Notes: generated by a model from the sequence alone, not told the origin. 64,000 nucleotides of DNA from Ailurus styani (GCA_002007465.1 LNAC01000231.1:1397384-1461383), one strand, 5' to 3'. Counted from the stretch's first letter, positions 36,640-47,839 are shown. Program-made: numbers and translations.

Positions 36640-37369
36640 AATTAAAGATCAAATAGTACAACAATGAGTTCTCACAATCAAAGAGAAAGCATTACTATAT
36701 ACAAAGACCTCAATCACCAAACCCTGCAGAACTGGCTCCTTTTAATGCTACTAGCAACTGTTTTGGTTGTTCTAAACAACACTACAGTTCCTTGTTGGTA
36801 CACCTGTGAGTGCACATGAGGAAACAACAGATGGTGTCTGTCCAGCAGTGATACCCAAGTCAGTCAAAGAGAAGGCCAGGCATTGGATCAAATTTTAAAT
36901 ACTGTTGAAACAAGTATCTATTATAAACACGTGTCTTGAAGGAACTACATCTCAAAGGCAAACATGCTTCCAGGTTTAATGCTGCAAAAGTCTGCAAATG
37001 TTGATAGCCCTCCTTCTACCCTTCACAGAAACTCAATCTGCAACCATTCCAGTTCCCACCTTCTCAAGCAAACGGCAGTCTTTTTCAAGGTAAATTGAGT
37101 TATTTATTATAGTATTTATGTATTATTTTAAGAATTTGGCATGTGTAAACCTGTCCCGCCCATTTTTACTAGTTTCTAATCTTCTTATTATCGCTGCTGA
37201 TAAAGGGTATGAGTGTTGTACTCCTCACCCCATTTTTCGCATAAGCTTTGTGGTTTTTTAATTCTATGATTTTTCAGAAGACAGTCATTTTGGAAATGAA
37301 TATGTTGAGTCATAGAATTGACTTCATTTTTATATTCTCTTTCCTTCTTTTTCCTTTTCCTTATTTTTG
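36640..37369. other. Single-copy DNA, no gene seen
   Basis: No recognised gene or repeat. Confidence 0.4.
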
Positions 37370-37452
37370 CTGGTTACAACTCCTGATCTCAGGATTGTAA
37401 ATTCAAGCCCCGTGTTGGGTGTAGAAACTACTTAAAAATAAAATCTTAAGAA
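37370..37452 (+). mobile_element. Short CAN-SINE form, sense, 5' truncated
   Basis: 'ctcctgatctcaggattgta', 'aattcaagccccgtgttggg' and 'gtagaaactacttaaaaataa' are the 3' part of the tRNA-like unit plus tail. The first ~25 bases of the head are missing. Confidence 0.82.
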
Positions 37453-38157
37453 AAAACCCTACAGATTTAGTCTTTCTGCACATGCCATATTTATATCTCT
37501 CTATAACCTAAAATAAAGGATGGATATTTAATAATAAGTTTTTTTAAAAAAAATCAGATGGCAAATCTTTTTTCAACCAAGATGCTATAATTCCATCCTA
37601 GCTCCTGCTTTATACCCTTACTCATAAACACACATAGACACACTCAGATCCACATCCACAGCAATGAGCTGTGCTTAGTTTTTCCCCTCTTCTGCATGCC
37701 CCAGATAAAGCTATTTAAATGCTTTTACTTTTCTCATCTCCCACCCACAGCAAATTCTTTGGTTTTGCTCAAATAATGTAGTGCTTTGGGTTGTAGGCTA
37801 GTATTCAGTCCCCATATTTCCTTCAGTTTCAAGACTCCATAGTTAACATTTACAAATACTATTATCCATACAGGGTTAGCTATATGGCTACATATCCTCT
37901 CTATCACAGAGTCTCTCTTCTATTTTACCTATTATTTGAATACATTGTTTTCTCAATGATTTTCTTCTAATGCAGCATATACTCCATGGTTTGCATAATC
38001 ATAAGTATCTTTCTCACACCCTGAAATATATCTTTTATGAGTACATTAGGATTCCTGGCTTGAATCCTTTCTCCCTTCAAGATGTTATTCCATCTCTTCT
38101 ATATTTACCTCTTACAGATGAGGAGTCCATTGATAGTCAGATCCTCTTTCCTTTGTA
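37453..38157. other. Single-copy DNA, no gene seen
   Basis: One 62-codon frame (37,970-38,158) without recognisable features. Confidence 0.4.
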
Positions 38158-38175
38158 AGAATTATTTTCCTTTTT

Positions 38176-38370
38176 GGGGGTGCCTGAGTGGCTCAGTCAT
38201 TAAGCATCTGCCTTTGGCTCAGGTCATGTTCCCAGGGGCCTGGGATTGAGCCCCGTATCAGGCTCCTTGTTCAGTGGGAAGCCTGCTTTTCCCTCTCCCA
38301 CTCCCCCTGTTTGTGTTCCCCTCCCCCCTCTCTCTCTCTGTCAAATAAATAAATAAAATCTTTTTAAAAA
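38176..38370 (+). mobile_element. CAN-SINE, sense, target duplication
   Basis: Head 'gggggtgcctgagtggctcag', CT-rich body, tail 'aaataaataaataaaatctt'. Flanks AGAATTATTTTCCTTTTT and AGAATATTTTCCTTTTTT differ by one base. Confidence 0.96.
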
Positions 38371-38415
38371 AGAATATTTTCCTTTTTTTGGATACAGGCT
38401 TTTAAGGATCTTTCT

Positions 38416-38612
38416 CTCTTTTTTAAGAGATTTTATTTATTTATTTGAGAAAGAGAGACAGAGATAGTGAGAGAGCATAAACAGGGAGGAGAGGGAGAAG
38501 CAGGGTCCCCACTGACCATGGAGCCCTGATGTGGGACTTGATCCCAGGACGCTGGGATCATGACCTGAGCTGAAGGCAGATGCTTAACTGACTGAGCCAC
38601 CCAAGTGCCCTA
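38416..38612 (-). mobile_element. CAN-SINE, antisense, perfect 13-bp target duplication
   Basis: Antisense copy ending 'gagccacccaagtgccc'. TAAGGATCTTTCT occurs at 38403-38415 and 38613-38625. It lies 45 bp from a sense SINE, making an inverted SINE pair. Confidence 0.97.
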
Positions 38613-38796
38613 TAAGGATCTTTCTTTAAACATTTCACCACAAAATCTTTATGTCTATGTCTTTTCTCATCAATTCTACTTGAAAATAGCTAAGTTCTCT
38701 TGGGTTTCTTCAACTCAGAGAAGTTTTCTACTATTGTTTTAATCATTTCTCTTTCTCTGTTCTTTGTTCTCCTTCTGCAACTCCACTTGTTTACAT

Positions 38797-38987
38797 ATTT
38801 TTTTAAAGACTTATTTATTCATTTTAGAGAGAGAGCGCACAAGTGGGTGGAGGGGCTGAGGGAGAGGAAGAGAATCCTCAAGGAGGCTCACAGCAGAGCA
38901 CAGAGCCTGATACAGGGCTCGATCCCAGGACCCTGAGATCATGACCTGAGCCAAAACCAAGAGTCAACTAAGCCACCCAGGCTCCCC
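38797..38987 (-). mobile_element. CAN-SINE, antisense, target duplication
   Basis: Antisense copy ending 'aagccacccaggctcccc'. TCCACTTGTTTACAT (38782-38796) and TCCATTTATTTACAT (38988-39002) differ at two bases. A 78-codon plus-strand frame overlaps it and is not a gene. Confidence 0.96.
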
Positions 38988-39124
38988 TCCATTTATTTAC
39001 ATTTTATAGTTATCCTCCAAATGTTGTACAATTAATATAAACCTACTTTTATAAACTATGCATTGAAATATTTCTTTCCTTTCAGATCACTATTTTTCAG
39101 CTCACTACATTCATTAAGGTATTC

Positions 39125-39449
39125 TTGAAACATAACATAAACTCAGTTGCTTAATACAATTAGGCATTGTTTTTCTTAATCATATAAAGTATAAATGGTC
39201 AAAGTAGGGGTAGTCTGCTCTGCTCAGTCAACCTGGGCTGATGGAGACTTCTCACCTTCTACATAGGGCTTCCTAGGTCACCTCAAGCATCTACCTCCAG
39301 CTAAGATACAGAGAAAGTGAGGGATCACCATTAGAAGTTGGCATGTCAGTTCTATAATTGGTGCACATTACTTCTTACTCTTCATTAGCAAGAACTTGAC
39401 TGCATGGGCATTTACAAGTGCAAAAGTGTCTAGGGAATGAAATCTACTC
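39125..39449 (+). repeat. Possible ancient LTR-type repeat
   Basis: 'actcagttgcttaatacaat' with 'gggcttcctaggtcacctc' loosely resembles the segment at 60,530-60,720 and old mammalian LTR-type repeats. Family not assigned. Confidence 0.3.
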
Positions 39450-39877
39450 TGTGGACCAAGGTCAGGCTGTCCCAAGATGGGCCACTTTGGCATGAACACT
39501 ATTTTGAGTTAAAGGCAATCAAAACCCAGAAGATTCAGGAAAAGCTATTTACCTTCCCCTCCATTGCCTGCTTATAGTAGGAAGAGAGCTATTAACAAAT
39601 TCCTCTTTACTTAGGAAAGTTATCTACATAATCTGGCAACTTTTGTTTTCTCCTCTCACCTTCCCACTAATGACCTTTCTCCCCTTTGTTTCCTTCAGAC
39701 CCCTACCCCTCTCCTTAGCTCATATAAGCATCATGTTGCCTCACTGTCTTTACAGTTCCCATGTCTGTGTGGATTCTCTATACATATGTTTTTAAACTAG
39801 AGTTTTCTCCCATTAATGTCTCACATCAATTTAATTCCTGGTCTAGCTAGAAGGCAGAGATTTCTTCCTCCCTAACA
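39450..39877 (+). mobile_element. ERVL-like LTR (LTR33-type), sense, apparently complete
   Basis: Begins TGTGGACCAAGGTCAGGCTG and ends 'ttcttcctccctaaca', i.e. TG...CA. Internal landmarks are 'gatgggccactttggcatgaac', 'gagagctattaacaaattcc', 'cttagctcatataagcatca' and 'ctcacatcaatttaattcctg'. CTACT occurs just outside both ends (39,444-39,448 and 39,878-39,882), fitting a 5-bp target duplication with one base of uncertainty. A second, broken copy of this type lies at 62,737-63,083. Confidence 0.72.
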
Positions 39878-41050
39878 CTACTTTACATGCCCAGAACAAA
39901 GAGAGGCCAGGTCTTATGGAATACATAGCAGTCTCTGTCATCTTCACCAAAGACTGGTGGTAACTCAGTGGTAACTCCTTTAATTCTTCTGATAAATTCT
40001 TTGGTGAGGAAATCTTTTTTGGGGAGGGAGTGGATTTTATTTTTGCTTGCTTGTTTGTTTTAACCCCCAAAAAAGATGTCTTGAGAAGTACTTCAATCTC
40101 CTTGAGTATTCTGTATTTCAGTTCAAATTATTGTCTACCTCTTTCAGGAGCTCATTTTCATTTGACATGTTTTGTTTGTTCTGAGTGATCTTGCTCTTTT
40201 TAGCTACCAGGACTTTTTAGATGTTTTTGGCTTGTTTCATTTTTTTCTGCTGGGTGGAACTTGAGGTTGATTGGAGTGTACCAGAGTGAAGAAAGGGGCA
40301 CAAATATCGGTGACCTCTCCTGTAGCCCACCATCCATTAAGAAGTCCTTGCTAAAATACCTGTAGTTCTCTCCTGGCTTGAACATGGACGAAGTCTGAAG
40401 ATAGCCCAATTCTCTTTTATTTAAATAAAATAAAATAAAAGTCTTCCCTTTAGAAACCAATAAACATCAGGCCCACAAACATGTTGATCTTCTACTGTGT
40501 TTCCACTAATCTCTAAGGGCAATGCTCTCTACAGATTCCAAGGATTATAATAGTTTAGCTCAAGGCTCCTTTAATAGTCTTGGGTACTCGCCCCACCAGA
40601 GGGGGAGAGTCTTGGGTATTTGCCTCACCCACCTGTTCTTTGGGTTCTAGCAACCATTTGAATCAAGAGAGACAGACAATTTGAATGGAGTAGGAATAGA
40701 AGGGAGGAACACCAATTCAGGTCACTGTCTTCCTAGAACGTTCTGTTTTGAATCTCTGCATATAAACTTGCAGAGATATTTTTCCCAGCAGCAAAGATTT
40801 ACTGTTAATCTTTTAAATGCTGTCTGCTTGTCCCTTATTGTTTAATGAAGAAATAATATGAACAAATTGCAGCAAAGTAAGATTCCATGATATTTTAAAA
40901 GAAATGTAATTGCATCCATCCCAAGTATGTATAATGACAGAAACTCAATCATTGATGTATCAAAACCTGTATTTATATGGGTAAATAGCTATGAATCCAC
41001 TGTATCTGGCATTAGTTTCATTAAAAGGACTATGCATTTTTTTCCTTTTT
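39878..41050. other. Single-copy DNA, no gene seen
   Basis: Two minus-strand frames of 75-86 codons (39,843-40,070; 40,200-40,460) show no recognisable family. Confidence 0.4.
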
Positions 41051-41062
41051 AAACACTAAGTG

Positions 41063-41224
41063 AGGGCACCTGGGTGGTTCCCTAGGTTAAGCACCTGCCT
41101 TTGGCTCAGTCATGATTTCAGGGCTCTGGGATCAAGTCCCACATCAAGCTCTTGGCCCAGCAGGGAGTTTCCTTCTCCCTCTCACTCTGTTCTTGCTCTC
41201 TGATAAATAAACAAACAGACAGAC
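41063..41224 (+). mobile_element. CAN-SINE, sense
   Basis: Head 'gggcacctgggtggttccc', shortened CT-rich body, tail 'gataaataaacaaacagacaga'. Flanks AAACACTAAGTGA and AAACCACTAAGTAAA are a near target duplication. Confidence 0.93.
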
Positions 41225-41239
41225 AAACCACTAAGTAAA

Positions 41240-42066
41240 TAAAGATTCTGAAATTTCATCTTGAACTTCAGACTAAAATATTTGATTTATTAAGTCTAAA
41301 TAACTATCAGTTTAAGTTAATGAGATTTACTCTGAAAATAAAATATTAAATAAGATTCTATATAACAATAATATTCATGTATCTTCATGTTAAATTTTAG
41401 TAACTAGTACTTCCTAACTCTATTTGTATGAATTATGTTCTAGAGTAATTGTGAATAACAAAGGAATTTTCTCTATTATTTTATTCTCTATTATTTTAAC
41501 AATCATTTATTATAATTAAATTGGCTTGAAAATATCTTATTTGCTCTGGAATGAAGGGAAAAGCTTAGAAAGAACTAAAAGAGCTATTATTTTGACTTGA
41601 ACAATTACCCTTTTGCTCCCTTCACAACTCTTACTTCCAACCCAGGGTTTGATAATTTAGACAAAAGAAGAAATAGGTAATGAAAAGAACTGTATGAAGC
41701 TACCTCTTTTTACCAACAACTCAAAACTCCACTTTTAAAGGCCAAATGACTACTGTATTTATTATTCAATAAACTTGTAATTTCTAACAACGACTGCAAA
41801 TTTTATTAATGGTCAGGCCACTTGTTTTTCCCAGGGAGTTTGTCATAGTGGAATTACCTTTCAAATTGCATACAGTTATATTTAATAGCACTAAAGCACT
41901 CCTACTGTGAGCATTAATATGCACAAACTATCATCACTTGGAACTAATGAAAATACAAATAACAAATAATACATTTTAAAACTACATTTGAGTTTGAAAA
42001 TCTGTCACTCATCCCGAATAGAAGGAACTGTCTGTGGTAACTGGGTAAACATATGACTGCTTACAT
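41240..42066. other. AT-rich single-copy DNA, no gene seen
   Basis: No recognised feature; no frame of 60 codons or more. Confidence 0.45.
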
Positions 42067-42080
42067 CTGATATGTTTTCT

Positions 42081-42216
42081 ACTTATTTATTCATTCATTC
42101 ATTCATTTATTCATTCATTTATTTTTAAGGAAGCTCTACATCCAATATGGGGCTTGGATGCCCAGCCGTGAGATTAAGAGTTGCATGCTCTACCAACTGA
42201 GTCAGCCAGGCATCCC
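42081..42216 (-). mobile_element. Short CAN-SINE form, antisense, (ATTC)n tail
   Basis: Tail side is an ATTC/ATTT array, then 'aggaagctctacatccaatat', 'gagattaagagttgcatgctc' and 'gagtcagccaggcatcccc'. CTGATATGTTTTCT (42067-42080) and CTGATACATTTTCT (42217-42230) flank it, with two differences. Confidence 0.93.
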
Positions 42217-42559
42217 CTGATACATTTTCTAATAAAAGAATTTCATGTGCAAAAAAAAAAATCGAGTTACTTATAGTTATGAGGATTCCTTTTGTTTTTA
42301 TGAAACCTACCCCCCAAAATTTGAGAAAAGGCCAGTATAGTAAATCATGGCTCTCAGATAAAATTTAAGTTTTGTGTTTTTGAAACAGTATCTATTTTGT
42401 ACAAGATATTGGGGAACACTAACAGAGATTATGTCTACAAGTCCAGTCAGGATGGAAGACAAACATATCCACCAAGTATTACAGGCTAATATAATGAGTT
42501 ACAATGGAGTACAAGATGCAATGAAAGCTGTATGAGTTCAGATTACATTAGTAGCATAG

Positions 42560-43150
42560 GGATAGAAAAGTTTTCCCTTCCTGCCTTCTAGGGTCTTTGG
42601 CTGGTTTCATAATTAAATTGATATTAGATAGGTTAGCAAGAAAAAAACTAACAAAAGTTTAGTAACATGTATACATGGTTGAGACCCAGAAAAACTGAAT
42701 AACTCTCCCCAGTGGCCAAAGCCATCATCTTAAATATCTTGTTCAGCTAAAGACCAAAAAAGATGTTGAAGGTGAAGAGTCAATTATAGGAAGTTGCCAG
42801 GAAAAGCAAGCTAAGGAGGGGAGGGTTGTTATGCAGATAAAAGTCACTGCCTTCCCCACTGAAAGGAATTTCTACAGACAGAGACCTTCCCCCCTCTTCC
42901 TGGTAGAGCCAAGGGCGACACTTTTACAAATGGAGATTTCCCTTACACATACACATAAATGTCCCTTACTGAAGTATAACTTGGTTTTCGGAGCTTCTTC
43001 AGGATTTGCAGATTGTAAACAAACAAACAAACAAACAAAAAGGAAACGAACAAACAAAAAATCTAGCACAATCCTTAGGCCAAAGGGACATATTTTGAGG
43101 TGGCAAATTCTGCTCCTGTATAGTCCTGCCTTTCAAATTTCCCCAAGTTT
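42560..43150 (+). repeat. Dispersed repeat, copy A (second copy at 59,985)
   Basis: The block order 'agaaaagttttcccttcctgc', 'tagtaacatgtatacatgg', 'gacccagaaaaactgaata', 'ggccaaagccatcatct', 'ttcctggtagagccaagg' and 'cttggttttcggagcttc' recurs in the same order and orientation at 59,985-60,520. This is a medium-age interspersed repeat, most likely retroviral. An (AAAC)n run lies at 43,015-43,045. A 111-codon plus-strand frame (42,831-43,166) overlaps it without resembling a known protein. Confidence 0.75.
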
Positions 43151-43189
43151 CACCATCCAGAAGTGAAGATGATACAGTGAACATTTCAC

Positions 43190-43990
43190 TGAACCACTCT
43201 CTCATTCCAAAGAAGAGATCAGTTTAGTGTAACAGTTGTGTCTCATTTCAGGAGGTGGGTCTTGCAGATTTTCCCTTGCAAGGGCTCCCAAAGTTAGGCC
43301 TATATTGTGTGAGAAATTAGGTATTTAATGAGATATTTCTCTGAAACCAAAAGAAAACCAAAAGTTAATGATTGGAGCTGACTATAAACCCAGTCTGAGT
43401 CCTGAGGGCAGGCAAGAGAAGAGATTTCTAGATTTGATGGAGTAGGCAGTTAGCTCAATATGAGCAGGGAACAAATGCTTACCAACTTATGAAAGGGTGT
43501 GGAGGCCAAGCTCCAAACAGCCTGGACAGACCCCAACGGATATTCATGTGTTCTTCCATATGACCACTGCCCTACAGTAACCTATAGCTTCGCTATAATA
43601 CATTCACATTGAGTTTTAACCCACCCTGCAGAAAATGGCTGCCAGGACAGTTCAAAACCATAAAGGGCCAAAAATTCCCCCTCCCAACTAGTAGGGGCAG
43701 TCCCTTAGATGATTGGCTGTAACTTTAGTCAGAAACTGCCCTAGTTATAAATCATAACCTATCCAAACATAAAAAGAAAAGACAGCACTGACCCGCCGCC
43801 CTCATGCAGCTGCCATCTCTGGGCCAACACACTGTCCCACCCTGAGAAAGTGCTTTTGCTTAAATTGCTATTAAACCCTTGCTTACTTAAGAGTTTGGCT
43901 CTGAATTCTTTTTTGACTGGACTCAAGAACCAAGGCCAGGAACAGAATATGCCATTGACAGATGTAAGGGTCAAAGCATCGTTTGCAGTG
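43190..43990 (+). repeat. LTR-like sequence, class I ERV type
   Basis: The 3' half looks like a retroviral LTR R/U5 region: 'gttataaatcataaccta' upstream, 'tgctattaaacccttgctta' as a possible polyadenylation region, then 'gagtttggctctgaattctt'. Boundaries were not resolved. Confidence 0.45.
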
Positions 43991-44370
43991 TGAAAGTTTC
44001 TGATGATGTCACTGGCTGTTCAGGTAAACTCTGAATGTCCCACATAGGAATAAGCACTCACATTGTCTAAAGATGAGCTCTTGTGATGATTTCTTTGAAG
44101 CTCATAGCAAGTCTTCTAGCTTCAGTTTGCAGAGCTTCAGGAAAAAGGGCAGGCTTAGTTCTCATTGGTTCCAAATCAAAAGATTGAGAAAAAAAAAATG
44201 GAAACATTAGTTTGAAGAATCATAGATATTTGAGGAAACTGGAAGAATTCTGGATCCACTTTGGTTTATAGGCAAACAACAAATGCTTAAAGACAATTCA
44301 TCAGAACTAGAATATATCTACAAAGGTGTGTTACTGAAATAATTTTTCTCTCTAAAAGCATCCTCATTTC

Positions 44371-45062
44371 CTGATTCTTCAGTTGTATATAATACCCAGC
44401 ACTCATTACATCAAGCACTCTCCTTAATGCCCATCACCCAGTTACTCCATCCCCCACTCACCTCCAGCAACCTTCAGTTGGTTTCCTAGAGCTAAGAATC
44501 TCTTATGGTTTGCCTCCCTCTCTCTTTCTATTATTTTATTTTTCCTTCCCTTCCCCTATGTTCATCAATTTTGTTTCTTAAATTCCACATATGAGTGAAA
44601 TCATATGGCATTTGTCTTTCTCTGATTGACTTATTTCACTTAGCATAATACCCTCTAGTTCCATCCACGTCATTGCAAATGGCAAGATTTCATTCTTTTT
44701 GATGGCTCAATACTATTCCATTGTGTGACTATATATTATATATAATAATTATATGTAATATTATTATATAATAGTCCATTGTGTGTATATAATGATCATA
44801 TTTATATAATACATAATAATATAATATATAGTATATATATTATACCACATCTTCATTCACTTGTCAGTGGATATCTGGGCTCTTTCCATATTTTGGCTAT
44901 TGTGGACATTGCAGCTGTAAACATTGGCTTGCATGTGCCCTTTCTAATCACAATTTTTATATCCTATGGATAAATACCTAGAAAAACAATTGCTGGATCA
45001 CAGGGTAGTTCTATTTTTAACTTTTTGAGGACCCTCCATTCTTTTTTCTGGAGTGGCTACAC
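44371..45062 (-). mobile_element. L1, inverted 5' portion of a twin-primed insertion
   Basis: On the minus strand this reads from the end of ORF2 ('ggtgtagccactccag') through the 3' UTR to 'tgaagaatcag', with landmarks 'aatactattccattgtg', 'cccatcacccagttactcc' and 'cacttagcataataccctc' on the plus strand. The true 3' terminus is not here but immediately downstream in the opposite orientation. An AT-rich expansion at about 44,735-44,845 separates two copies of 'tccattgtgtg'. Any 64-codon frame here is not a gene. Confidence 0.88.
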
Positions 45063-45141
45063 CATTGTATTTTTATCCCTGAAACTAATAACACACTATG
45101 TATTAACTAAATTGAATTTAAATAAAAAATTTTTTAAATTA
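45063..45141 (+). mobile_element. L1, 3' terminus of the same insertion, sense
   Basis: 'ccctgaaactaataacacact', 'atgtattaactaaattgaatt' and 'taaataaaaaattttttaaa' are the last ~75 bases of a carnivore L1 with an A-rich tail, in plus orientation. They follow in element coordinates almost exactly where the inverted part at 44,371 stops. Confidence 0.88.
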
Positions 45142-45340
45142 GGGGTGTCTGGGTGGCTCAGTTGGTTAAGCATCTACCTTTGACTTAGGTCATGATCCCA
45201 GTGTCCTAGGATCAAGCCCCACATCAGGCTCTCTGCTCAGCAGGGAGCCTGCTTCTCCTCTTCCTCTGCCTGCTGCTCCCCTTTCTTGTGCTGTCTCTCT
45301 CTGTGTGTCAAATAGAATAAATAAAACCTTAAAAAATGTT
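45142..45340 (+). mobile_element. CAN-SINE, sense, at the L1 tail
   Basis: Head 'ggggtgtctgggtggctcag', CT-rich body, tail 'aatagaataaataaaacctt'. It is inserted at the A-rich end of the L1, a common SINE target. Confidence 0.95.
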
Positions 45341-45397
45341 TAATTATAAAGAATTCAAACACAGAGAAAGAATATACACACATATATAAGAATTTTA

Positions 45398-45583
45398 AAG
45401 GGTGCCTGGGTGGCTCAGTCGTTAAGCATCTGCTTTCAGCTCAGGTCATGATCTCAGGGTCCTGGGCTCCCTGCTCAGTGGGAAGCCTGCTTCTCCCTTT
45501 CCCTCTGCCGCTCTCCCTGCTTGTATTTCCTCTCTTGCTGTCTCTCTCTCTGTGTCAAATAAATAAATAAAATCTTTAAAAAA
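45398..45583 (+). mobile_element. CAN-SINE, sense, internal deletion
   Basis: Head 'gggtgcctgggtggctcag'. The usual 'gatcgagccccgcatcg' part is missing between 'gggtcctgg' and 'gctccctgctcag'. AAGAATTTTA at 45388-45397 and 45584-45593 is the target duplication. Confidence 0.96.
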
Positions 45584-45599
45584 AAGAATTTTACTAAAT

Positions 45600-46480
45600 A
45601 TTATATATTTCATGTATGCATGCATATGTTACTTGTAATATATATATTATAACTTTCTCATAATTGTAATATTGGAATTTATTTATTTACTATTAATATT
45701 TGCTAAGTACATGTTAATACCATCTCATTTTAATTCTCACAATATATTTGTGAACTATAAAAAAAAACAAATAAAAAAATCATCCTCATTTCCAACAAAG
45801 ATAAGCAAATTAAAATGAATTTGTTTGCCAAAACATTTAAGTTTCAATAAACTTGGCTTGACCACATAAGTGCAACAAGAATAGCAATTGTCTATGTAGG
45901 TCCTTTTTAAATCTGCTTTTCTGGAACTTTTCATAATGAGTCTCAGATTGAACTTTTAAAAGCCTCTCAAGGCCAGGAAGCCAAGCCAAGGATCTGCTGT
46001 TAGACATGCATGCAATGCATATAGATTGGGTGAATTCCAATCTTTTCCAGGTCCCCAAAATATCCTAAAGTTTCCTGCACCTGCCAGGAAGTGACTTTGG
46101 TCATCTGGTAAGGGAGCTAGAAGCCTTGTAAACAAGGTACCAGGCTGTTTTTCCAAGGGGCTTTATTGGCTCCACAAAGTCAACCTTAGTTCCTTAAAGT
46201 TTCCTGTCTCATTCTTTAAAGAGCATGTCTCTCTCAAATACAACATTCCATAAAGCCTCAGTAACATAACTGATATTTCCAATTTGTCCTATTACAGGGA
46301 AAACAGATTCTTACTGAGCTTGTGAAAATAAATATATAACCATGAAAATATAAGATGCCTCACTGAAAGTTGCAAATTCTGGAGCGATAAGGTAGGAAGA
46401 GAAAGATAAATATTTGATTGTTCACGAAGGTGTATTTTAACAAACTTCTATAAGTTATAGTCAGCTTAAGAGAAAAATTT
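45600..46480. other. Single-copy DNA, no gene seen
   Basis: Two overlapping minus-strand frames of about 70 codons (45,837-46,156) show no recognisable domain. Confidence 0.4.
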
Positions 46481-46500
46481 TCCTTAAACTGGAAAAAACA

Positions 46501-46697
46501 GGGGCGCCTGGGTGGCTCAGTGGGTTAAGCCTCTGCCTTCTGCTCAGATCATGATCTCAGGGTCCTGAGATTGATCCCCAAATCAGGCTCTCTGCTCAGC
46601 AGGGAGTCTGCTTCCCCCTCTCCCTCTGCCTGCCTCTCTGCCTACTTGTAATCTCTCTCTCTCTGCAAATAAATAAATAAATAATCTTAAAAAAAAA
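46501..46697 (+). mobile_element. CAN-SINE, sense, mustelid-like, well preserved
   Basis: Head 'ggggcgcctgggtggctcag' is consensus-like; body 'ctgcctgcctctctgcctac'; tail poly(A). AAACTGGAA flanks on both sides (46,487 and about 46,698). Confidence 0.97.
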
Positions 46698-46709
46698 AAA
46701 CTGGAACAA

Positions 46710-47232
46710 ACAAAACATTTTAAACATCAACAAAAAGTCACAAAAATTACAATCATCTTCATTAGTTCATTCAGTCCCAACTTAATTTTTTTCCTGCGTA
46801 GATCCAATTTTACCATTGATTCTGGAAGTTCTTACCCAGTTCAGTTTTATAATTTACAGTTGTGAGAAACCAGTATTCTAGAAGAACTTCCATGAGTCTC
46901 CTTGAAGATAAGGCACTTTGCAAACACTTTTGAAAAAGCATAAGAGTGAAATAACAACTCTCTATAAATGATAAAAACTTAAAAATTGCCATGGTTAAAG
47001 ATCTAATGAGAATTCACTACAATGCAGTTGACAAGGAAATGTCGTTATTTCCTTGACACACAACAACACTTCAAGATAACTAGAATTACAAATGATAATA
47101 TTATATCAGAACATAGCAGATTTTTTTTAGGAATTTCATATAATTTCTAGAACACTTATTAATATATATCTATAAAAATATAACCTAAAAAGGTTTAGTA
47201 TCACTTATTTGACAATGCTTTCCATGTAGTTT
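46710..47232. other. AT-rich single-copy DNA, no gene seen
   Basis: No recognised feature apart from a 60-codon chance frame. Confidence 0.4.
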
Positions 47233-47246
47233 AAAATACTAAATGA

Positions 47247-47464
47247 GGGGGTACCTGGGTGGCTCAGTGGTTAAGCGTCTGCCTTCAGCTTAGGTCATGA
47301 TCCCAGGGTCCTGGGATTGAACTCCTCATCGGGCTCCCTGCTCTGACGGAAGCCTGCTTCTCCCTCTCTCATTCCCCCTACTTGTGTGTCCCTCTCTCGC
47401 TGTGTTTCTCTCTGTCAAACAAATAAATAAATAAATCTCTCTTTTTTAAATAAATAAATAAAAT
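47247..47464 (+). mobile_element. CAN-SINE, sense, target duplication
   Basis: Head 'ggggtacctgggtggctcag', CT-rich body, long 'aaataaataaataaa' tail. AAAATACTAAATGAG and AAAATACCAAATAAG flank it. Confidence 0.96.
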
Positions 47465-47620
47465 AAAATACCAAATAAGCCTAATTAGTTTAACAAGGGT
47501 TTTTTGTTTGCTTGGTTTTTGGTTTTGGGGTTTGTTTGTTTGTTAGATGTTCCAAGTACACTCCAGAATATTGCAACGTTTTTTCCAGGTTAAAAAGACT
47601 TCATTTAGAATTTATTTTTG

Positions 47621-47831
47621 AAGGGGTGCCTAGGTGGCTCAGTCGGTTGGGTGACCATCTCTTGATTTCAGTTCATGTCATGATCTCACAGTCATGGGAC
47701 TGAGTCCCACGTCAGGCCCTGGACTCAGCATGGAAACTACTTGTCCTTCTCCCTCTGCTCCTCCCCCTGTTCTCATGCTCTCTCTCTCTCTATCTATCTA
47801 AAATAAATAAATAAAATCTTTTTAAAAAGAG
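47621..47831 (+). mobile_element. CAN-SINE, sense, target duplication
   Basis: Head 'aggggtgcctaggtggctcag', CT-rich body, tail 'aaaataaataaataaaatctt'. AGAATTTATTTT occurs on both sides (47,607 and 47,832). Confidence 0.96.
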
Positions 47832-47839
47832 AGAATTTA

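Noticed and set aside
36374..36664. Minus-strand frame with long Ser and Leu runs
   Set aside because: It is the translation of the GAA/GGA simple repeat and contains the ambiguous base.
42831..43166. 111-codon frame with overlapping minus-strand frames
   Set aside because: Lies in a dispersed repeat with a second copy at 60 kb; no known protein resemblance.
46501..46575. tRNA-Lys-like sequence with A and B boxes in the CAN-SINE heads
   Set aside because: These are SINE heads with tails and target duplications, not tRNA genes; they lack a complete cloverleaf.
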